A DNA stretch of 58,245 nucleotides from assembly GCA_945917985.1 (NCBI GenBank), contig CAMEIH010000014.1, forward strand, positions 1 through 58,245. Reading direction: 5' to 3'. Origin of the DNA: an uncultured Clostridium sp. (GTDB lineage Bacteria; Bacillota; Clostridia; Lachnospirales; Lachnospiraceae). The notes beneath the pieces are model-generated. The model had not been told where the DNA came from. It was given only the letters and a program-made list of their open reading frames with translations, and ran no database searches. Positions 1-9,493 of the stretch are shown in pieces. The position numbers and the translations under genes are program-made. How positions within the stretch are numbered: position 1 is the first letter of the stretch; every line of letters begins with the position of its first letter.

Positions 1-34
1 CTTGCAGAACACACGACTTGCACCCATTGGAAAC

Positions 35-112
35 GTGCGCCGCCAGGCGCACAATGAAAAACAGCCGCGGAAAGTATCTGCCCTGCTTAAAAATGCAATA
101 CTCCCGCGGCTG
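35..112. repeat. Hairpin-rich intergenic sequence
   Basis: The first 471 bases hold no convincing gene. Two clear inverted repeats are visible: a 7-bp GC stem GTGCGCC/GGCGCAC (35-52) with a 4-base loop, and CAGCCGCGG (62-70) pairing with CCGCGGCTG (104-112), whose stem can extend inward through AGTAT/ATACT. The style (short GC stems with tiny loops) resembles the element at 13031-13190. A 12-base string ATACTCCCGCGG here recurs near 51047. The rest of the stretch to 471 is AT-rich, with a small ACAACT/AGTTGT hairpin near 351-366 and nothing else I recognise. Confidence 0.5.
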
Positions 113-197
113 ATTGATTCAGTAAGTAAACACTTTCCATAAGCTTGCACCCGAGACCATATGCCGACACACTTTGCCGGTGGTCACAGGTGACAAA

Positions 198-227
198 AAA
201 AGCATAGACCAAAACATCTATGCTTTT
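198..227 (-). terminator. Intrinsic terminator
   Basis: A 10-bp perfect stem (AAAAGCATAG / CTATGCTTTT) with a 10-base loop is followed on the minus strand by a run of seven T. It lies about 245 bases beyond the stop of the GH13 gene and could end that transcript. The plus strand also has T residues, so it may act in both directions. Confidence 0.6.
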
Positions 228-471
228 CATATCATTGTTTACAATATTTCTTCTAAATAAAAATATATTCTAAAGAAGCACATGTTAAGCATTCTGTAAG
301 GCAGATAAAAGGACATAGCAATAGCGTAAAATCAAGCACTGCTGTTCCTCACAACTGTTTAGTTGTATGATTTCTCCATTTCTACGACGCTTAACATAAA
401 CGACCTCTCTTTCACTAATTCTGAATTCACTATAATTCATATTACCCTCGGTGTCAAGGAAATGTTTTTAA

Positions 472-2022
472 TCACTTTTCACCTGTGAGAAGTACATAGT
501 TTGCCGAGCAAGCCGGTACAACGATACTGCCATCCTGCACTTTCAATTCTCCGCCATAGGAGTAAATACTTTCACCAAGTGCCAGGCTGCTGTCAAACCT
601 TACTTCTTTACCGGAAGGATTCAGTACCACAAGGATTTTTTCCTCTTGCGCGCTTCTCATATATGCAAAAGGATAAGAATCTTTCTCGGCATAAACGAAT
701 TCAATCTCTCCCTTACTCTGCAACGCTTTATGGGACTGTCTGATCTGAATCAGCTTTTTGACCTCGTGATAAAGAGAAGCTTCATCTGCCTGCTGATTTT
801 CCACGGTAGGTCTGTCTGCGCTTTCATCCTGCTGAATATACAACTTTTCCTTCGGTGCCGTGCTGAAGCCTGCATTTACACCGCTATCCCACTGCATGGG
901 GCTGCGGGAGCCTGTCCTGTTGTAACCGCCCTCCACGGAAGTGAGATTTTCAAGATATCTCATACCGATCTCATCCCCATAATAGATAAAAGGTGCACCC
1001 GGCATGGAAAGCAGGAATGCAAAAGCAATTTTCATATCTTCCGGATCAAGCTGGCGGGCAAGTCTTTCCATATCATGATTGCCGGAAGGAATACAGATGA
1101 GTCCTTTCTTTTCCGACTTTTCATAGTTCTCCATATACTTGGCAACAAATTCGGAGATATCGCCTTTTCCTTCCTTATTAAAATAAGGATGTTCGCAACG
1201 GAACAGATCATTGTAATGGGAAGGCCCGAAATGAAGCAGGAAATCCATATGGAAACCACCCTGCAGCGACTTATCCGGCTCACCCCATTCAGAGACAAAC
1301 GCCGCATCCGGGAATTCCTCATTAAGGAACTTTCTCACTTTTTTCCAGAGAGCAATGGTTCCCTTTCCATCCTCATCCTGCTTGACAAGAGAGCCCGCCA
1401 TATCCACACGGAATCCGTCGCAGCCCATAGTAAGCCAGAAACGGATCACGTCCTTCATCGCTTCCAGCGTTGCTCTCGGCCCTTCGTCCTCCGGAGACAT
1501 CTGCCAGGATTTTGTGATCTTATAATATCCGTAATTGACTGCCGGCTGGGAAGAGAAGAAATTGACCGCACAGGAACCGTCTCTGTCTGAAATTCCTCTG
1601 ATACTTGCCATATCCTCCGGTGCTTCCCAGATACTGTCCGTCCAGACATACCTGTCTGTATATGCATTCTTTTCCGGCTTCATGGACTCTTTGAACCATT
1701 TATGCTCCACGGAAGTATGTCCGGGTACCAGGTCAAAAAGAATGTGCATTCCTCTCTTATGTACTTCTTCAAACAACTGTTTTGCATCCTCGTTGGTGCC
1801 GTATCTGGGTGCAATCGTGTAATAATCCGCTACATCGTAGCCTGCATCTCCGAAAGGAGAAGTAAAACAGGGATTGATCCAGAGCGCATTGCATCCCAGA
1901 TCCTTGATATAATCCAGTTTGGAAATGATTCCCTGAAAGTCGCCGATTCCGTCTGCGTTGGAATCCATAAAAGACTGGGGATAAATCTCATAAAAAATTG
2001 CATCATCAAGCCATTTTGCCAT
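472..2022 (-). CDS. GH13 alpha-amylase-family glycosidase, cytosolic
   Basis: This 516-residue protein has the GH13 (beta/alpha)8 layout: an N-terminal FYEIYPQSF start typical of oligosaccharide-acting members, region I DLVPGH (about 97-102), region II GFRVDMAG with the nucleophile Asp (about 205), region III FVSEWGE with the acid/base Glu (about 245), and region IV GNHD (about 315). The usual Asn in region I (NH) is replaced by Gly, seen in some subfamilies. There is no signal peptide, so it probably hydrolyses or transglycosylates imported alpha-glucosides inside the cell. A GGAGG-like site precedes the ATG. The gene stands alone, without transporter or regulator beside it. The precise substrate cannot be told; alpha-glucosidase or oligo-1,6-glucosidase-like activity is most likely. 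Confidence 0.85.
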   Translation of the reverse strand: MAKWLDDAIFYEIYPQSFMDSNADGIGDFQGIISKLDYIKDLGCNALWINPCFTSPFGDAGYDVADYYTIAPRYGTNEDAKQLFEEVHKRGMHILFDLVPGHTSVEHKWFKESMKPEKNAYTDRYVWTDSIWEAPEDMASIRGISDRDGSCAVNFFSSQPAVNYGYYKITKSWQMSPEDEGPRATLEAMKDVIRFWLTMGCDGFRVDMAGSLVKQDEDGKGTIALWKKVRKFLNEEFPDAAFVSEWGEPDKSLQGGFHMDFLLHFGPSHYNDLFRCEHPYFNKEGKGDISEFVAKYMENYEKSEKKGLICIPSGNHDMERLARQLDPEDMKIAFAFLLSMPGAPFIYYGDEIGMRYLENLTSVEGGYNRTGSRSPMQWDSGVNAGFSTAPKEKLYIQQDESADRPTVENQQADEASLYHEVKKLIQIRQSHKALQSKGEIEFVYAEKDSYPFAYMRSAQEEKILVVLNPSGKEVRFDSSLALGESIYSYGGELKVQDGSIVVPACSANYVLLTGEK

Positions 2023-2209
2023 AATAATGAAACAGCCTCCTTATTTTTTCTCTGCGCATCTTTGTCCTGTGCGCCATACCATCTGTCATGGCAATATTTT
2101 ATCATAAACCTTTTTTTCGTTCAATCCTGCAGGCAAACGAAAATTACGAAAATTATCCGTATAAATCTTTTCCTTTCTGCACATTCTATCTGCGAAAGGA
2201 AGGAATATT

Positions 2210-2365
2210 ATGGAAAAAGAAAGAAAAATCGAGACAACACCCGGCGGTCAGGCACCGGCAAATCTTTATGACGACGGCAATATTCCCAAGGAGGATCTTC
2301 CAAAAGAAGTGATCCCGGACGAGGTTCCGAGAAAGGACGGCCCAGGCGGAGAAAGCGGAGAGTAA
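2210..2365 (+). CDS. Small acidic hypothetical protein (51 aa)
   Basis: An ATG with a good ribosome site (GAAAGGAAGG) opens a 51-codon frame ending in TAA. The product is hydrophilic and rich in Glu, Asp, Pro and Gly (for example PKEDLPKEVIPDEVPRKDG), with no membrane segment or cysteine. It looks intrinsically disordered. It is divergent from the GH13 gene and followed by the hairpin array. I do not recognise the family; codon use and the ribosome site support a real gene. Confidence 0.55.
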   Translation: MEKERKIETTPGGQAPANLYDDGNIPKEDLPKEVIPDEVPRKDGPGGESGE

Positions 2366-2412
2366 CCCTCTCCGCGTACTTATCCATGTTTCGCAGACTA
2401 TGTTTTTATCTT

Positions 2413-2592
2413 CGAGGGTACAGCAAGCTCTATCACAGCTCTCTTACCCTTCTTCTTCATTTCAAAACATTTTCTTATCTTATATGAGGGTATATCATGC
2501 CGCGTCGCGCTCTCATACCCTTCTTCTCTTCTCCAGACAAATTTTTTTGTTTTTTCGAGGGTATATCCTGACGTAGCACGCTCTCATACCCT
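2413..2592. repeat. Three tandem 37-39 base palindromic units
   Basis: Three copies lie at 2413-2451, 2485-2522 and 2556-2592, with starts 72 and 71 bases apart. Each opens with GAGGGTA(T) and closes with (A)TACCCTT, so the arms form a 7-8 bp stem. Units 2 and 3 also share the internal string GCTCTC before the closing arm. The spacers are pyrimidine- or T-rich. They fill the 420-base gap between the small gene and ptb. They may be tandem small RNAs, terminators or a REP-like array; no known family is recognised. Confidence 0.65.
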
Positions 2593-2707
2593 TTCCGGTA
2601 CTTTTTAATCTTTTTATGGCGAAGGCCAATGAAAAGGTTACAAAAGAAATATACAAAAGCATTATAAAAAGGATACGAAAGGCAATACAAAAAGCTTGCC
2701 GACACGA

Positions 2708-2736
2708 TTGCTATTTCTCGCAAAATGTGATATTAT
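2708..2736 (+). promoter_or_regulatory. Predicted sigma-A promoter of ptb-buk
   Basis: TTGCTA (2708-2713), a 17-base spacer and TATTAT (2731-2736) sit about 50 bases ahead of the ptb start. The match is moderate, and this is the only good candidate in the gap. Confidence 0.5.
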
Positions 2737-2785
2737 CATTGTGTTATAAATTTAACAAATATATTAATGTAAGAGGTGCAGACAA

Positions 2786-3706
2786 ATGAGCAAAGGATTT
2801 GATGATATCATCGCAAAAATCAGTGAGTGCAGTATGAAGACTGTTGCCGTAGCAGTGGCTCAGGATTCCGCTGTGCTGGAGGCTGTCAAAGCCGCTAAGG
2901 AAAGAAACATTGCCAACGCCATTTTGGTTGGTGACGAAGCAAAGATCAGAGAAATTGCAGCTTCCATCAACATGGATCTGACAGGATTCGAGATCATCGA
3001 CGAGCCCGATATGATCCAGGCTTCTTTAAAAGCTGTTAAGCTGGCACATGACGGCAAGGCTGACATGTACATGAAAGGCCTGATCGATTCCAAGAATTTC
3101 TTAAAGAGCGTTCTCGACAAGGAAGTGGGCCTTCGTACCGGCGGTACGCTTTCCCACGTATGTGTATTTGAGACGCCCGGCATTGAACAGCTTCTGTTCC
3201 TAACCGACGTTGCATTCATGACTTACCCTACATTAGAAGATAAAGTAAATATTATCAATAACACTCTTCCTGTTGCAAGAGCCTGCGGTGTTGAGTGCCC
3301 CAAGGTAGCTCCCCTTGCTGCCGTTGAGGTTGTAAACCCTAAAATGCCTGTTACTGTGGAAGCAGCAGAACTCACAAAGATGAATGAGGAAGGAAAGATC
3401 ACAGGCTGTATCATCGACGGGCCTCTTTCCTTAGACCTTGCCATCGATCCCGAAGCTGCAAAACACAAGGGTGCAACTGACAGAAAGATCCAGGGCGATG
3501 CCGACATTCTCCTTTTCCCCGATATCCATGCGGGCAATCTGGTATATAAGGCTATCGTACATATGGTAAAAGTAAAGAACGGCTGTATCTTAACAGGTAC
3601 AAAAGTTCCTGTCATCTTAACCTCCCGTTCCGATACCTTTGAAACCAAGGTGAACTCCATTGCACTTGCAGCCGTTGTTGCTGAAGAGATGAGCAAAAAC
3701 GCATAA
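2786..3706 (+). CDS. ptb: Phosphate butyryltransferase
   Basis: The 306-residue product belongs to the phosphate acetyl/butyryltransferase family (PTA_PTB domain across nearly the whole length). It converts butyryl-CoA plus phosphate to butyryl-phosphate and CoA in the cytosol. Family segments visible include the [15 protein letters not shown] stretch near 94, the GPLSLDLA motif near 212 and the phosphate/CoA-site region [12 protein letters not shown] near 238. An AGAGGTG site precedes the ATG. It lies 50 bases ahead of butyrate kinase; this pairing distinguishes it from an acetate-forming pta. The pair forms the terminal ATP-yielding step of butyrate fermentation, though branched or other short acyl-CoAs may also be used. 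Confidence 0.92.
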   Translation: MSKGFDDIIAKISECSMKTVAVAVAQDSAVLEAVKAAKERNIANAILVGDEAKIREIAASINMDLTGFEIIDEPDMIQASLKAVKLAHDGKADMYMKGLIDSKNFLKSVLDKEVGLRTGGTLSHVCVFETPGIEQLLFLTDVAFMTYPTLEDKVNIINNTLPVARACGVECPKVAPLAAVEVVNPKMPVTVEAAELTKMNEEGKITGCIIDGPLSLDLAIDPEAAKHKGATDRKIQGDADILLFPDIHAGNLVYKAIVHMVKVKNGCILTGTKVPVILTSRSDTFETKVNSIALAAVVAEEMSKNA

Positions 3707-3756
3707 AAATTGTTTATGAATACAGAGCCGTCGTCGCGGCAGAAAGAGAGAAAGAA

Positions 3757-4824
3757 ATGTCTATTAAAAGCTTAATCATTAATCCCGGTTCCACCTCTAC
3801 CAAGATCGGTGTATTTGAAGACGAAACCTTATTATTCGAAGAGACCCTTCGTCACTCTACCGAGGAAATCGCACAGTATGCTTCCATCGTAGACCAGAAG
3901 GATTTCAGAAAGCAGATCATCCTTGACCTGCTTGCAAAAAAGAATTTTGATATCAATTCCCTGCAGGTTATCGTAGGACGCGGCGGTATGTTAAAGCCCA
4001 TTCCCGGCGGTACCTATGCAGTCAGCGATGAACTGCTTGAGGATTTAAAAATCGGCAAACAAGGACAGCACGCTTCCAACTTAGGCGGTATCCTTGCAAG
4101 AGAGATCGGTGACTCCATCGGTGTTCCTTCCTATATCGTAGATCCCGTTGTTGTGGACGAGCTGATGCCGATCGCAAGATATTCAGGTGTTCCCGAGCTT
4201 CCCCGTACCAGTGTGTTCCACGCACTGAACCAGAAAGCAGTTGCAAAACGCTATGCAAAGGAAAAGGGTGTTTCCTATGATTCCCTGAACCTGATCGTTG
4301 TCCACATGGGCGGCGGTGTTTCCGTAGGCGCTCACGAAAAGGGACGTGTAATCGATGTGTTCAACGCTTTGGACGGTGACGGTGCATTTTCTCCCGAAAG
4401 AGCAGGTGCCGTTCCTTCAGGCGCACTGATCAAGATGTGCTTCTCCGGTCAGTATACCGAAAAGGAAGTTTATAAGAAGATCGTAGGTAACGGCGGCTTT
4501 AACGCATATCTTGGAACCAACGACATGCGTGATGTGGCAAAAATGATTGCTGACGGCGATGCACACGCTGACGAGGTTCGTGAGGCATTTATCCTTCAGG
4601 TATGTAAGAATATCGGTTCCATGTCATGTGTTCTGAAAGGAAAGGTTGACCAGATCATCGTGACCGGCGGTATCGCTTACAACAAGGAAGTGGTTGACAA
4701 GATGGAAGAAAGAGCAGGCTTCATTGCTCCTTTCACAGTTTATCCCGGTGAAGACGAGCTTCTTGCTCTTACCCAGGGTGCGCTTCGTGTATTGAACGGC
4801 GAAGAAGAGGCTATGAAGTATTAA
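3757..4824 (+). CDS. buk: Butyrate kinase
   Basis: The 355-residue protein is an ASKHA-fold acetate/butyrate kinase: an N-terminal phosphate-binding loop ([14 protein letters not shown], about 7-20), the central [12 protein letters not shown] nucleotide loop (about 183-194), and the C-terminal VTGGIAYN adenosine motif (about 302-309). It makes ATP from butyryl-phosphate and ADP. Length and motifs are normal for Buk (about 355 aa) rather than the 400-aa AckA. It is co-transcribed with ptb, and the unit ends in a strong terminator. No but (butyryl-CoA:acetate CoA-transferase) is seen here, so this strain probably uses the kinase route to butyrate. Confidence 0.93.
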   Translation: MSIKSLIINPGSTSTKIGVFEDETLLFEETLRHSTEEIAQYASIVDQKDFRKQIILDLLAKKNFDINSLQVIVGRGGMLKPIPGGTYAVSDELLEDLKIGKQGQHASNLGGILAREIGDSIGVPSYIVDPVVVDELMPIARYSGVPELPRTSVFHALNQKAVAKRYAKEKGVSYDSLNLIVVHMGGGVSVGAHEKGRVIDVFNALDGDGAFSPERAGAVPSGALIKMCFSGQYTEKEVYKKIVGNGGFNAYLGTNDMRDVAKMIADGDAHADEVREAFILQVCKNIGSMSCVLKGKVDQIIVTGGIAYNKEVVDKMEERAGFIAPFTVYPGEDELLALTQGALRVLNGEEEAMKY

Positions 4825-4848
4825 TCAGGAAATGTAATTGTTAAGTTA

Positions 4849-4893
4849 AGCCCTCATTTCATTGAATCAATGAAATGGGGGCTTCTTTTATTG
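4849..4893 (+). terminator. Terminator of ptb-buk
   Basis: A long hairpin (AAGCCCTCATTTCATTGA against its near-perfect complement, 4849-4884) is followed by CTTTTATT. It ends the butyrate operon, and its symmetry may also serve the opposing GH20 gene. Confidence 0.85.
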
Positions 4894-4912
4894 TCTCTTG
4901 TTATCCTTTATA

Positions 4913-5959
4913 TCAGTGTTTTGGTTTGAACGCACGAAGCAGCATATGCATTCTGTCCACTTCCTTTTCATCATAAGGCGCTTGGGGTTCATCTGACCAG
5001 AGGCAGAACATGCTGCCTATCGGATTGCTTTTCCTCATGGAAGATGCAACCGGGCTTTCTTCGTTTTTCATGGCATTCAGAGAAGTCTGATATGTGAAAA
5101 TAGAATTTTCATTTTCTTTCGTTGTTCTTCCGAGTACATAATACCAGTTACAGTTCGTATCAAGTATTTGATGTCCCCGGGCTTCCAAAAAAGAAACCGG
5201 TGCAAGGTCATAGGCATCCCAGCCGGGACTCCAATAGGAAACCACAATGTCCTTATCCAGGGTTCCGGCGGAGAGATCCTGATTGTAATAGACACCGTCG
5301 TTAAACATGACAGGTATCATACCGGCTGACTTGATCATGCGGGCAATATCATTCACATAAGCAATAAATTTGTCATAACAGTATTCTTCCGGCTTCTGGA
5401 GAGATGCAAATCCGGATGTCAATACATCATTTGCATATTCATCGCTGCCCAGGTTTAAATAGCGGCAGCCTTTTTCCGAAAACCAGATGATCAGCTTTTG
5501 AAGAAATGCTTTCGTAAACCCGACAGCTTCCTGATTATCAAGGTCAACGGTAGTCTTAGAGCCCTTATATGCAGGAGATGTAATTCCCAGGTGTTCCATG
5601 GCAGTTAAGAGTGCATCCATGTGTCCCGGCGAGTTTAAGAGCGGCATCACCTGAATACCTTTCTCATTGGCATACCGGATCAGCGTCTCTACTTCTCCCT
5701 GCGTAAGTTCATTTGTACCATTATCGCAAAAGTCGATATTACCGGCATGGATTGCTTTTTTTACGTCATCACTTGCATATATCTTTTGGTCTGTCTCAAC
5801 AGTCATGTCATCAAGAAGGAAGCGATACCCGTCATTTCCGACAGCAAGCTCCAGCATGTTATAACCGGTCTGCGCCATCACATCAACCAGATCCGTCAGC
5901 TGTGTTAAGGAATAATACTTTCTTCCGTTATCTATGTGAAAAGCCTTTATATATTCCAT
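4913..5959 (-). CDS. GH20-like beta-N-acetylhexosaminidase, cytosolic
   Basis: The 348-residue protein is a stand-alone GH20-type TIM barrel. The segment GIQVMPLLNSPGHMDALL (about 105-122) matches the family strand with the conserved His. The motif LNLGSDEYAND (about 177) carries the Asp-Glu pair that in GH20 polarises the substrate acetamido group and donates the proton. No signal peptide or N-terminal GH20b domain is present, so it is a minimal intracellular enzyme acting on imported beta-GlcNAc or GalNAc oligosaccharides. An AAAAGGGAG ribosome site precedes the ATG. It is the last gene of a minus-strand run after trkA, trkH and the PsiE-like gene, which gives no functional clue. The exact glycan is unknown. 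Confidence 0.75.
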   Translation of the reverse strand: MEYIKAFHIDNGRKYYSLTQLTDLVDVMAQTGYNMLELAVGNDGYRFLLDDMTVETDQKIYASDDVKKAIHAGNIDFCDNGTNELTQGEVETLIRYANEKGIQVMPLLNSPGHMDALLTAMEHLGITSPAYKGSKTTVDLDNQEAVGFTKAFLQKLIIWFSEKGCRYLNLGSDEYANDVLTSGFASLQKPEEYCYDKFIAYVNDIARMIKSAGMIPVMFNDGVYYNQDLSAGTLDKDIVVSYWSPGWDAYDLAPVSFLEARGHQILDTNCNWYYVLGRTTKENENSIFTYQTSLNAMKNEESPVASSMRKSNPIGSMFCLWSDEPQAPYDEKEVDRMHMLLRAFKPKH

Positions 5960-5973
5960 AAAAAATCTCCCTT

Positions 5974-6426
5974 TTATAACTGTTCTTTTTGTATATCATC
6001 CGCTCCGGATTCCACGGCCTTTTTCTTCTCCCGTTCTTCCCCTGATATCCTCAGGTATCTTCGGACAATACACAGAAGTACCACACTGACAACAGAGACA
6101 AAATCCTCATACGGCGTTGTGTCACCCACAATCATATGCCGGGCAACCAGAAAGATCAGTATTTCTATTACATTCTCTGAGTTCGGTCTGCAGAGCATTA
6201 CCAGAAACTCGATCCCGATCACAAGCAGGAATATCTGCTCAAGATAATCTTTAAAAACAGACGTATCCGTAAGGAGCTGTTTGAAAATACCGGCATCCCG
6301 CACAAGGCTGAATACGGAAAGCACAATGCCGACCAGCGTCAGAACCGCCACGATAAATTCCAGCACCTCACTCCCGGTCAGGATAAACTTCTTTAATTTT
6401 TTAATTTTTTCTGTGAAATCCTTCAT
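5974..6426 (-). CDS. PsiE-like four-helix membrane protein
   Basis: This 150-residue protein has about four hydrophobic segments (roughly 18-42, 63-83, 88-102 and 108-125) and a charged C-terminal tail. Length and pattern fit the phosphate-starvation-inducible PsiE family, including the FLVARHMIVGD stretch typical of the conserved core. The biochemical role of PsiE proteins is not established. It sits 18 bases after trkH and probably shares its transcript, so a link to ion or membrane homeostasis is possible but is an inference. Confidence 0.6.
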   Translation of the reverse strand: MKDFTEKIKKLKKFILTGSEVLEFIVAVLTLVGIVLSVFSLVRDAGIFKQLLTDTSVFKDYLEQIFLLVIGIEFLVMLCRPNSENVIEILIFLVARHMIVGDTTPYEDFVSVVSVVLLCIVRRYLRISGEEREKKKAVESGADDIQKEQL

Positions 6427-6444
6427 TCGTATCCCTTTCTCATT

Positions 6445-7884
6445 TTATTTGTCATGCGTAGATCTGGCAAACAGTAAGAACATTGGGAATATCTCCAATC
6501 TTCCGGTGAGCATTGCAACAGAAAGAAGTACCTGCGCCCAGTCGGAATAGACACTGTAATTTGCCATAGGCCCCACCAGGGCAAGTCCCGGTCCGATATT
6601 GTTAAAGCAGGCAAGAACAGCTGTCAGGTTGGTGGTCATATCCTTGCCATCCAGGGATATGATCCAGGTAAACATGCAGACCAGAATCAGATAAACAGCC
6701 GCATAAATCTTGGTAGAGTTCAAAGTCTCTTTATCCACAGGTTTTCCGTCCACCCTTACGGTAATCACAGCCTTGGGGGTAATGATATGCCGGATCTCAG
6801 CCAGGAAGGCTTTGAACAGAATAATCACTCTGGAAACCTTAAAGCCGCCTCCGGTAGAACCCGCGCAGGCACCGATGATCATAAGAAGCACCAGCGTATG
6901 CTTGGAAAATTCCGGCCAGGCATCAAAATCCACTGTGGCAAAGCCTGAGGTAGTCATGATACTGGAAACCTGGAAAAAAGCATTTCTGATCGTGGTGCCT
7001 ATTCCCGTAAGCCTGTCAAAAGTATTTACAGTAATCGCAACGGTTGCAAAGAGCACAATGCCAAAGTAAACCTTTACTTCCTCTGACTTTACCACATCCT
7101 TTATTTTTCTTAAAAGCAAAAGATGATACACGTTGAAATTCACACCAAACAGAAGCATAAAAATACCAAGCACAATCTCTATGTAAGCACTGTGATATCC
7201 TGCAATTCCTGCAGAACTGACCGCAAATCCACCGGTACCGGCCGTTCCGAAAGCAATACAGAAGCTGTCAAACACCGGCATCCTTCCGCACACGAGCAGA
7301 AGGATCAAAATCAGGGTCATCACCGTATAAATACCATACAGGATCATGGAAGTGGTCCGCATTCTGGGAACCAGCTTTCCCGCTGTGGGGCCCGGTACCT
7401 CTGCCCGCACAAGATGCATGGAATTGTCATTTTCCATGGGCATAACCATAAGCACAAACACAAGAACGCCCATACCGCCGATCCAGTGCGTAAAGCTTCG
7501 CCAGAAAAGGACCCCATGACCAAGCCGCGCAGGTTCTGCGAGTACGGAAGCACCTGTCGTGGTAAAACCTGAAACAATTTCAAATAAGGCATTCCAGTAA
7601 GAGGGAAATCCCCCTGCAAGATAAAGAGGCAATGCCCCGATCAGTGATATGATGATCCATGCCGCGGCTACAATGAAATATCCGTCCCTGCTGCTCATTC
7701 TCTTATCCGACTGCTTTACCGAAGAAAAGAGCAGTCCCATGATAATCGCCGGTATGATAGTGCATACAAACGCCGATGCATCGCCGTCACCATAATACAG
7801 CGCCAGCAAAAGAGAGGGCACCATAAGCGCTGCTTCTATTAATATAATCTTACCGATAATACTGATGATCTTTCTTTTATTCAT
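6445..7884 (-). CDS. trkH: TrkH/KtrB-family K+ uptake channel subunit
   Basis: The 479-residue integral membrane protein has the four M1-P-M2 repeats of the SKT superfamily. Selectivity-filter-like P-loop segments are visible: TTTGASVLA (about 107), GTAGTGGFAVSS (about 215), TTSGFATVDF (about 312) and NNIGPGLALVG (about 430), each with the key Gly. It forms the K+-conducting dimer at the membrane, gated by the TrkA ring. trkA lies just upstream (48 bases) on the same strand. TrkH-type length and N-terminus separate it from the shorter KtrB. Confidence 0.9.
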   Translation of the reverse strand: MNKRKIISIIGKIILIEAALMVPSLLLALYYGDGDASAFVCTIIPAIIMGLLFSSVKQSDKRMSSRDGYFIVAAAWIIISLIGALPLYLAGGFPSYWNALFEIVSGFTTTGASVLAEPARLGHGVLFWRSFTHWIGGMGVLVFVLMVMPMENDNSMHLVRAEVPGPTAGKLVPRMRTTSMILYGIYTVMTLILILLLVCGRMPVFDSFCIAFGTAGTGGFAVSSAGIAGYHSAYIEIVLGIFMLLFGVNFNVYHLLLLRKIKDVVKSEEVKVYFGIVLFATVAITVNTFDRLTGIGTTIRNAFFQVSSIMTTSGFATVDFDAWPEFSKHTLVLLMIIGACAGSTGGGFKVSRVIILFKAFLAEIRHIITPKAVITVRVDGKPVDKETLNSTKIYAAVYLILVCMFTWIISLDGKDMTTNLTAVLACFNNIGPGLALVGPMANYSVYSDWAQVLLSVAMLTGRLEIFPMFLLFARSTHDK

Positions 7885-7931
7885 GTCAATTTAAGCCTTT
7901 CTGATATCCCAATTCATAAACTTCCCTTATC

Positions 7932-9314
7932 CTAAGAAGCAAAGATATCTTCCAGACGTGCAATCTGCCTGTTGATGACTGCCACCAGCACGGTATCGCC
8001 CGATTTGATCACATCATCACCTCTGGGAATGATCGTTTCGTTATCTCTGATAATACATCCGATCAGCATATTCCGCTTCATCTTCAGATCCTTCAGCGGA
8101 ACATTGAGATTTTTATCTTTTTCGTCCACCTTAAACTCGATGAACTCTATTTTGCCATCCATCAACCGATACAGGGATTCCACCGCATCATTGTCCTCCG
8201 CATTTAAAAGAGAACGACTGTATCCCAGAATGCGGTCCGCGGCAACATCTTCTCTGGAGATTGTGCAGATCTTACTTTCCGGAGATAACACCTTTAAACG
8301 GGATTTTGCATTGATTCTGGAGATCACCTTGCTGATTCCCTGGGATTCTCCATACATGGCTGCAATCAGATTATATTCATCATTGTCCGTAATGGTGATA
8401 AAAGCATCCGTCCTGTCAATGTCTGTCTGGGACATGGAATCAAAATAGGCAAGCGCATCATCGCAGACCACATTGATCCCTTCAATCGCCTCGGAGATTT
8501 CCCTGGCCACCGCCTTATTTTTTTCCAGCAAAGTCACCTTTGCTCCCTGATGCAGAATCGCCTCGGCCAGATAATAGGAAATCCTGCCTCCCCCTGCAAT
8601 CATAACAGACTGAAGCGGCTTTACCGGCAACTTCAGTTTCTTAAAGGATTTGCGGAACTCCTCCGCTGCCCCTGTCATATACAGAATGTCGTCTTTACAG
8701 ATCACGGTATCCCCTTTCGGAACAAAAGCCTCCCCGCCGCGCACAACCGCACAGATCAGCAGATTGATACCCATATTCTGGTTCATGGTGATCAGGGTCT
8801 TGCCGATCAGGGGACTTTCATCCCTGACGCTGATCTGTACAAGCTCCGCTCTTCCGTTTGCAAACACTTCCACTCTTGTTGCAAGAGGAAATCTGAGCAA
8901 TCTTCCTATCTCCATCGCCGTTGCCAGCTCCGGATTAATGATCATGGAAAGCCCCAGTTTATCCTTATAAAAACGATTTTGTCTGGCGTAATCCACGTCC
9001 CTGATACGGGCAATGGTATGCTTTGCCCCAAGCATATGGGCTGTCATGCAGCTTAAGATATTAAGTTCATCCGATTCCGTAACTGCGATCCAGATATCGG
9101 CTTTTCCCGCTCCAAGTTCCTGGAGGGTTGCATAGGAAGCGCCGTTTCCCTCAAAACAGATAATATCAAGAGAATTACTTAAGCTCTTTACGATATCGGG
9201 ATTTCTGTCAATGACAGTCAGTTCATAACCGTCTCTTGACAGCTGACCGGCAAGCGCACTTCCGATTTTGCCGCCCCCTACAATAAATATCTTCATGTCA
9301 TTGCGATATCTCAC
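7932..9314 (-). CDS. trkA: TrkA, NAD-binding gating subunit of K+ uptake
   Basis: The 460-residue protein has two RCK units: Rossmann motif IVGGGKIGSALAGQL (about 10-24) with an RCK_C domain to about 225, then a second Rossmann core IAGGGRISYYLAEAI (about 240) with RCK_C to the end. It binds NAD(H)/nucleotides and controls the TrkH pore from the cytosol. The long frame starts at GTG (9314), with an AGGT-type site eight bases upstream. An internal ATG at 9296 gives the more usual MKIFIVGGGKIG start but has no clear ribosome site, so either is possible. It is the first gene of a trkA-trkH-PsiE-like unit. Confidence 0.9.
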   Translation of the reverse strand: MRYRNDMKIFIVGGGKIGSALAGQLSRDGYELTVIDRNPDIVKSLSNSLDIICFEGNGASYATLQELGAGKADIWIAVTESDELNILSCMTAHMLGAKHTIARIRDVDYARQNRFYKDKLGLSMIINPELATAMEIGRLLRFPLATRVEVFANGRAELVQISVRDESPLIGKTLITMNQNMGINLLICAVVRGGEAFVPKGDTVICKDDILYMTGAAEEFRKSFKKLKLPVKPLQSVMIAGGGRISYYLAEAILHQGAKVTLLEKNKAVAREISEAIEGINVVCDDALAYFDSMSQTDIDRTDAFITITDNDEYNLIAAMYGESQGISKVISRINAKSRLKVLSPESKICTISREDVAADRILGYSRSLLNAEDNDAVESLYRLMDGKIEFIEFKVDEKDKNLNVPLKDLKMKRNMLIGCIIRDNETIIPRGDDVIKSGDTVLVAVINRQIARLEDIFAS

Positions 9315-9434
9315 GTCTTACTACCTACTTTCTAAATACCAATCACGGACAGACCGTGAAAACCTTACGCCCATTATATCTCACTTTCCTACTTTCCGCC
9401 ACTGTTTTCCATCATGAAAAAAAGCCATAAAAAA

Positions 9435-9469
9435 AAGCCGGTCATTTCTGCTTCGAAATCACCGGCTTC
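9435..9469 (-). terminator. Terminator of aspS
   Basis: AAGCCGGT...ACCGGCTT with inner ATTTC/GAAAT pairing forms a stable hairpin. On the minus strand it is followed by a T-rich run, right after the aspS stop. Confidence 0.85.
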
Positions 9470-9493
9470 TATCCATATATTGGTTTTATCTGA

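Noticed and set aside
646..1590. Long plus-strand open frame opposite the GH13 gene
   Set aside because: It is antisense to a gene with clear GH13 motifs, has no ribosome site and no recognisable domain.
2475..2723. 82-codon minus-strand frame over the hairpin array
   Set aside because: Its sequence is made from the tandem palindromes and lacks a plausible ribosome site; repeated residues reflect the repeats.
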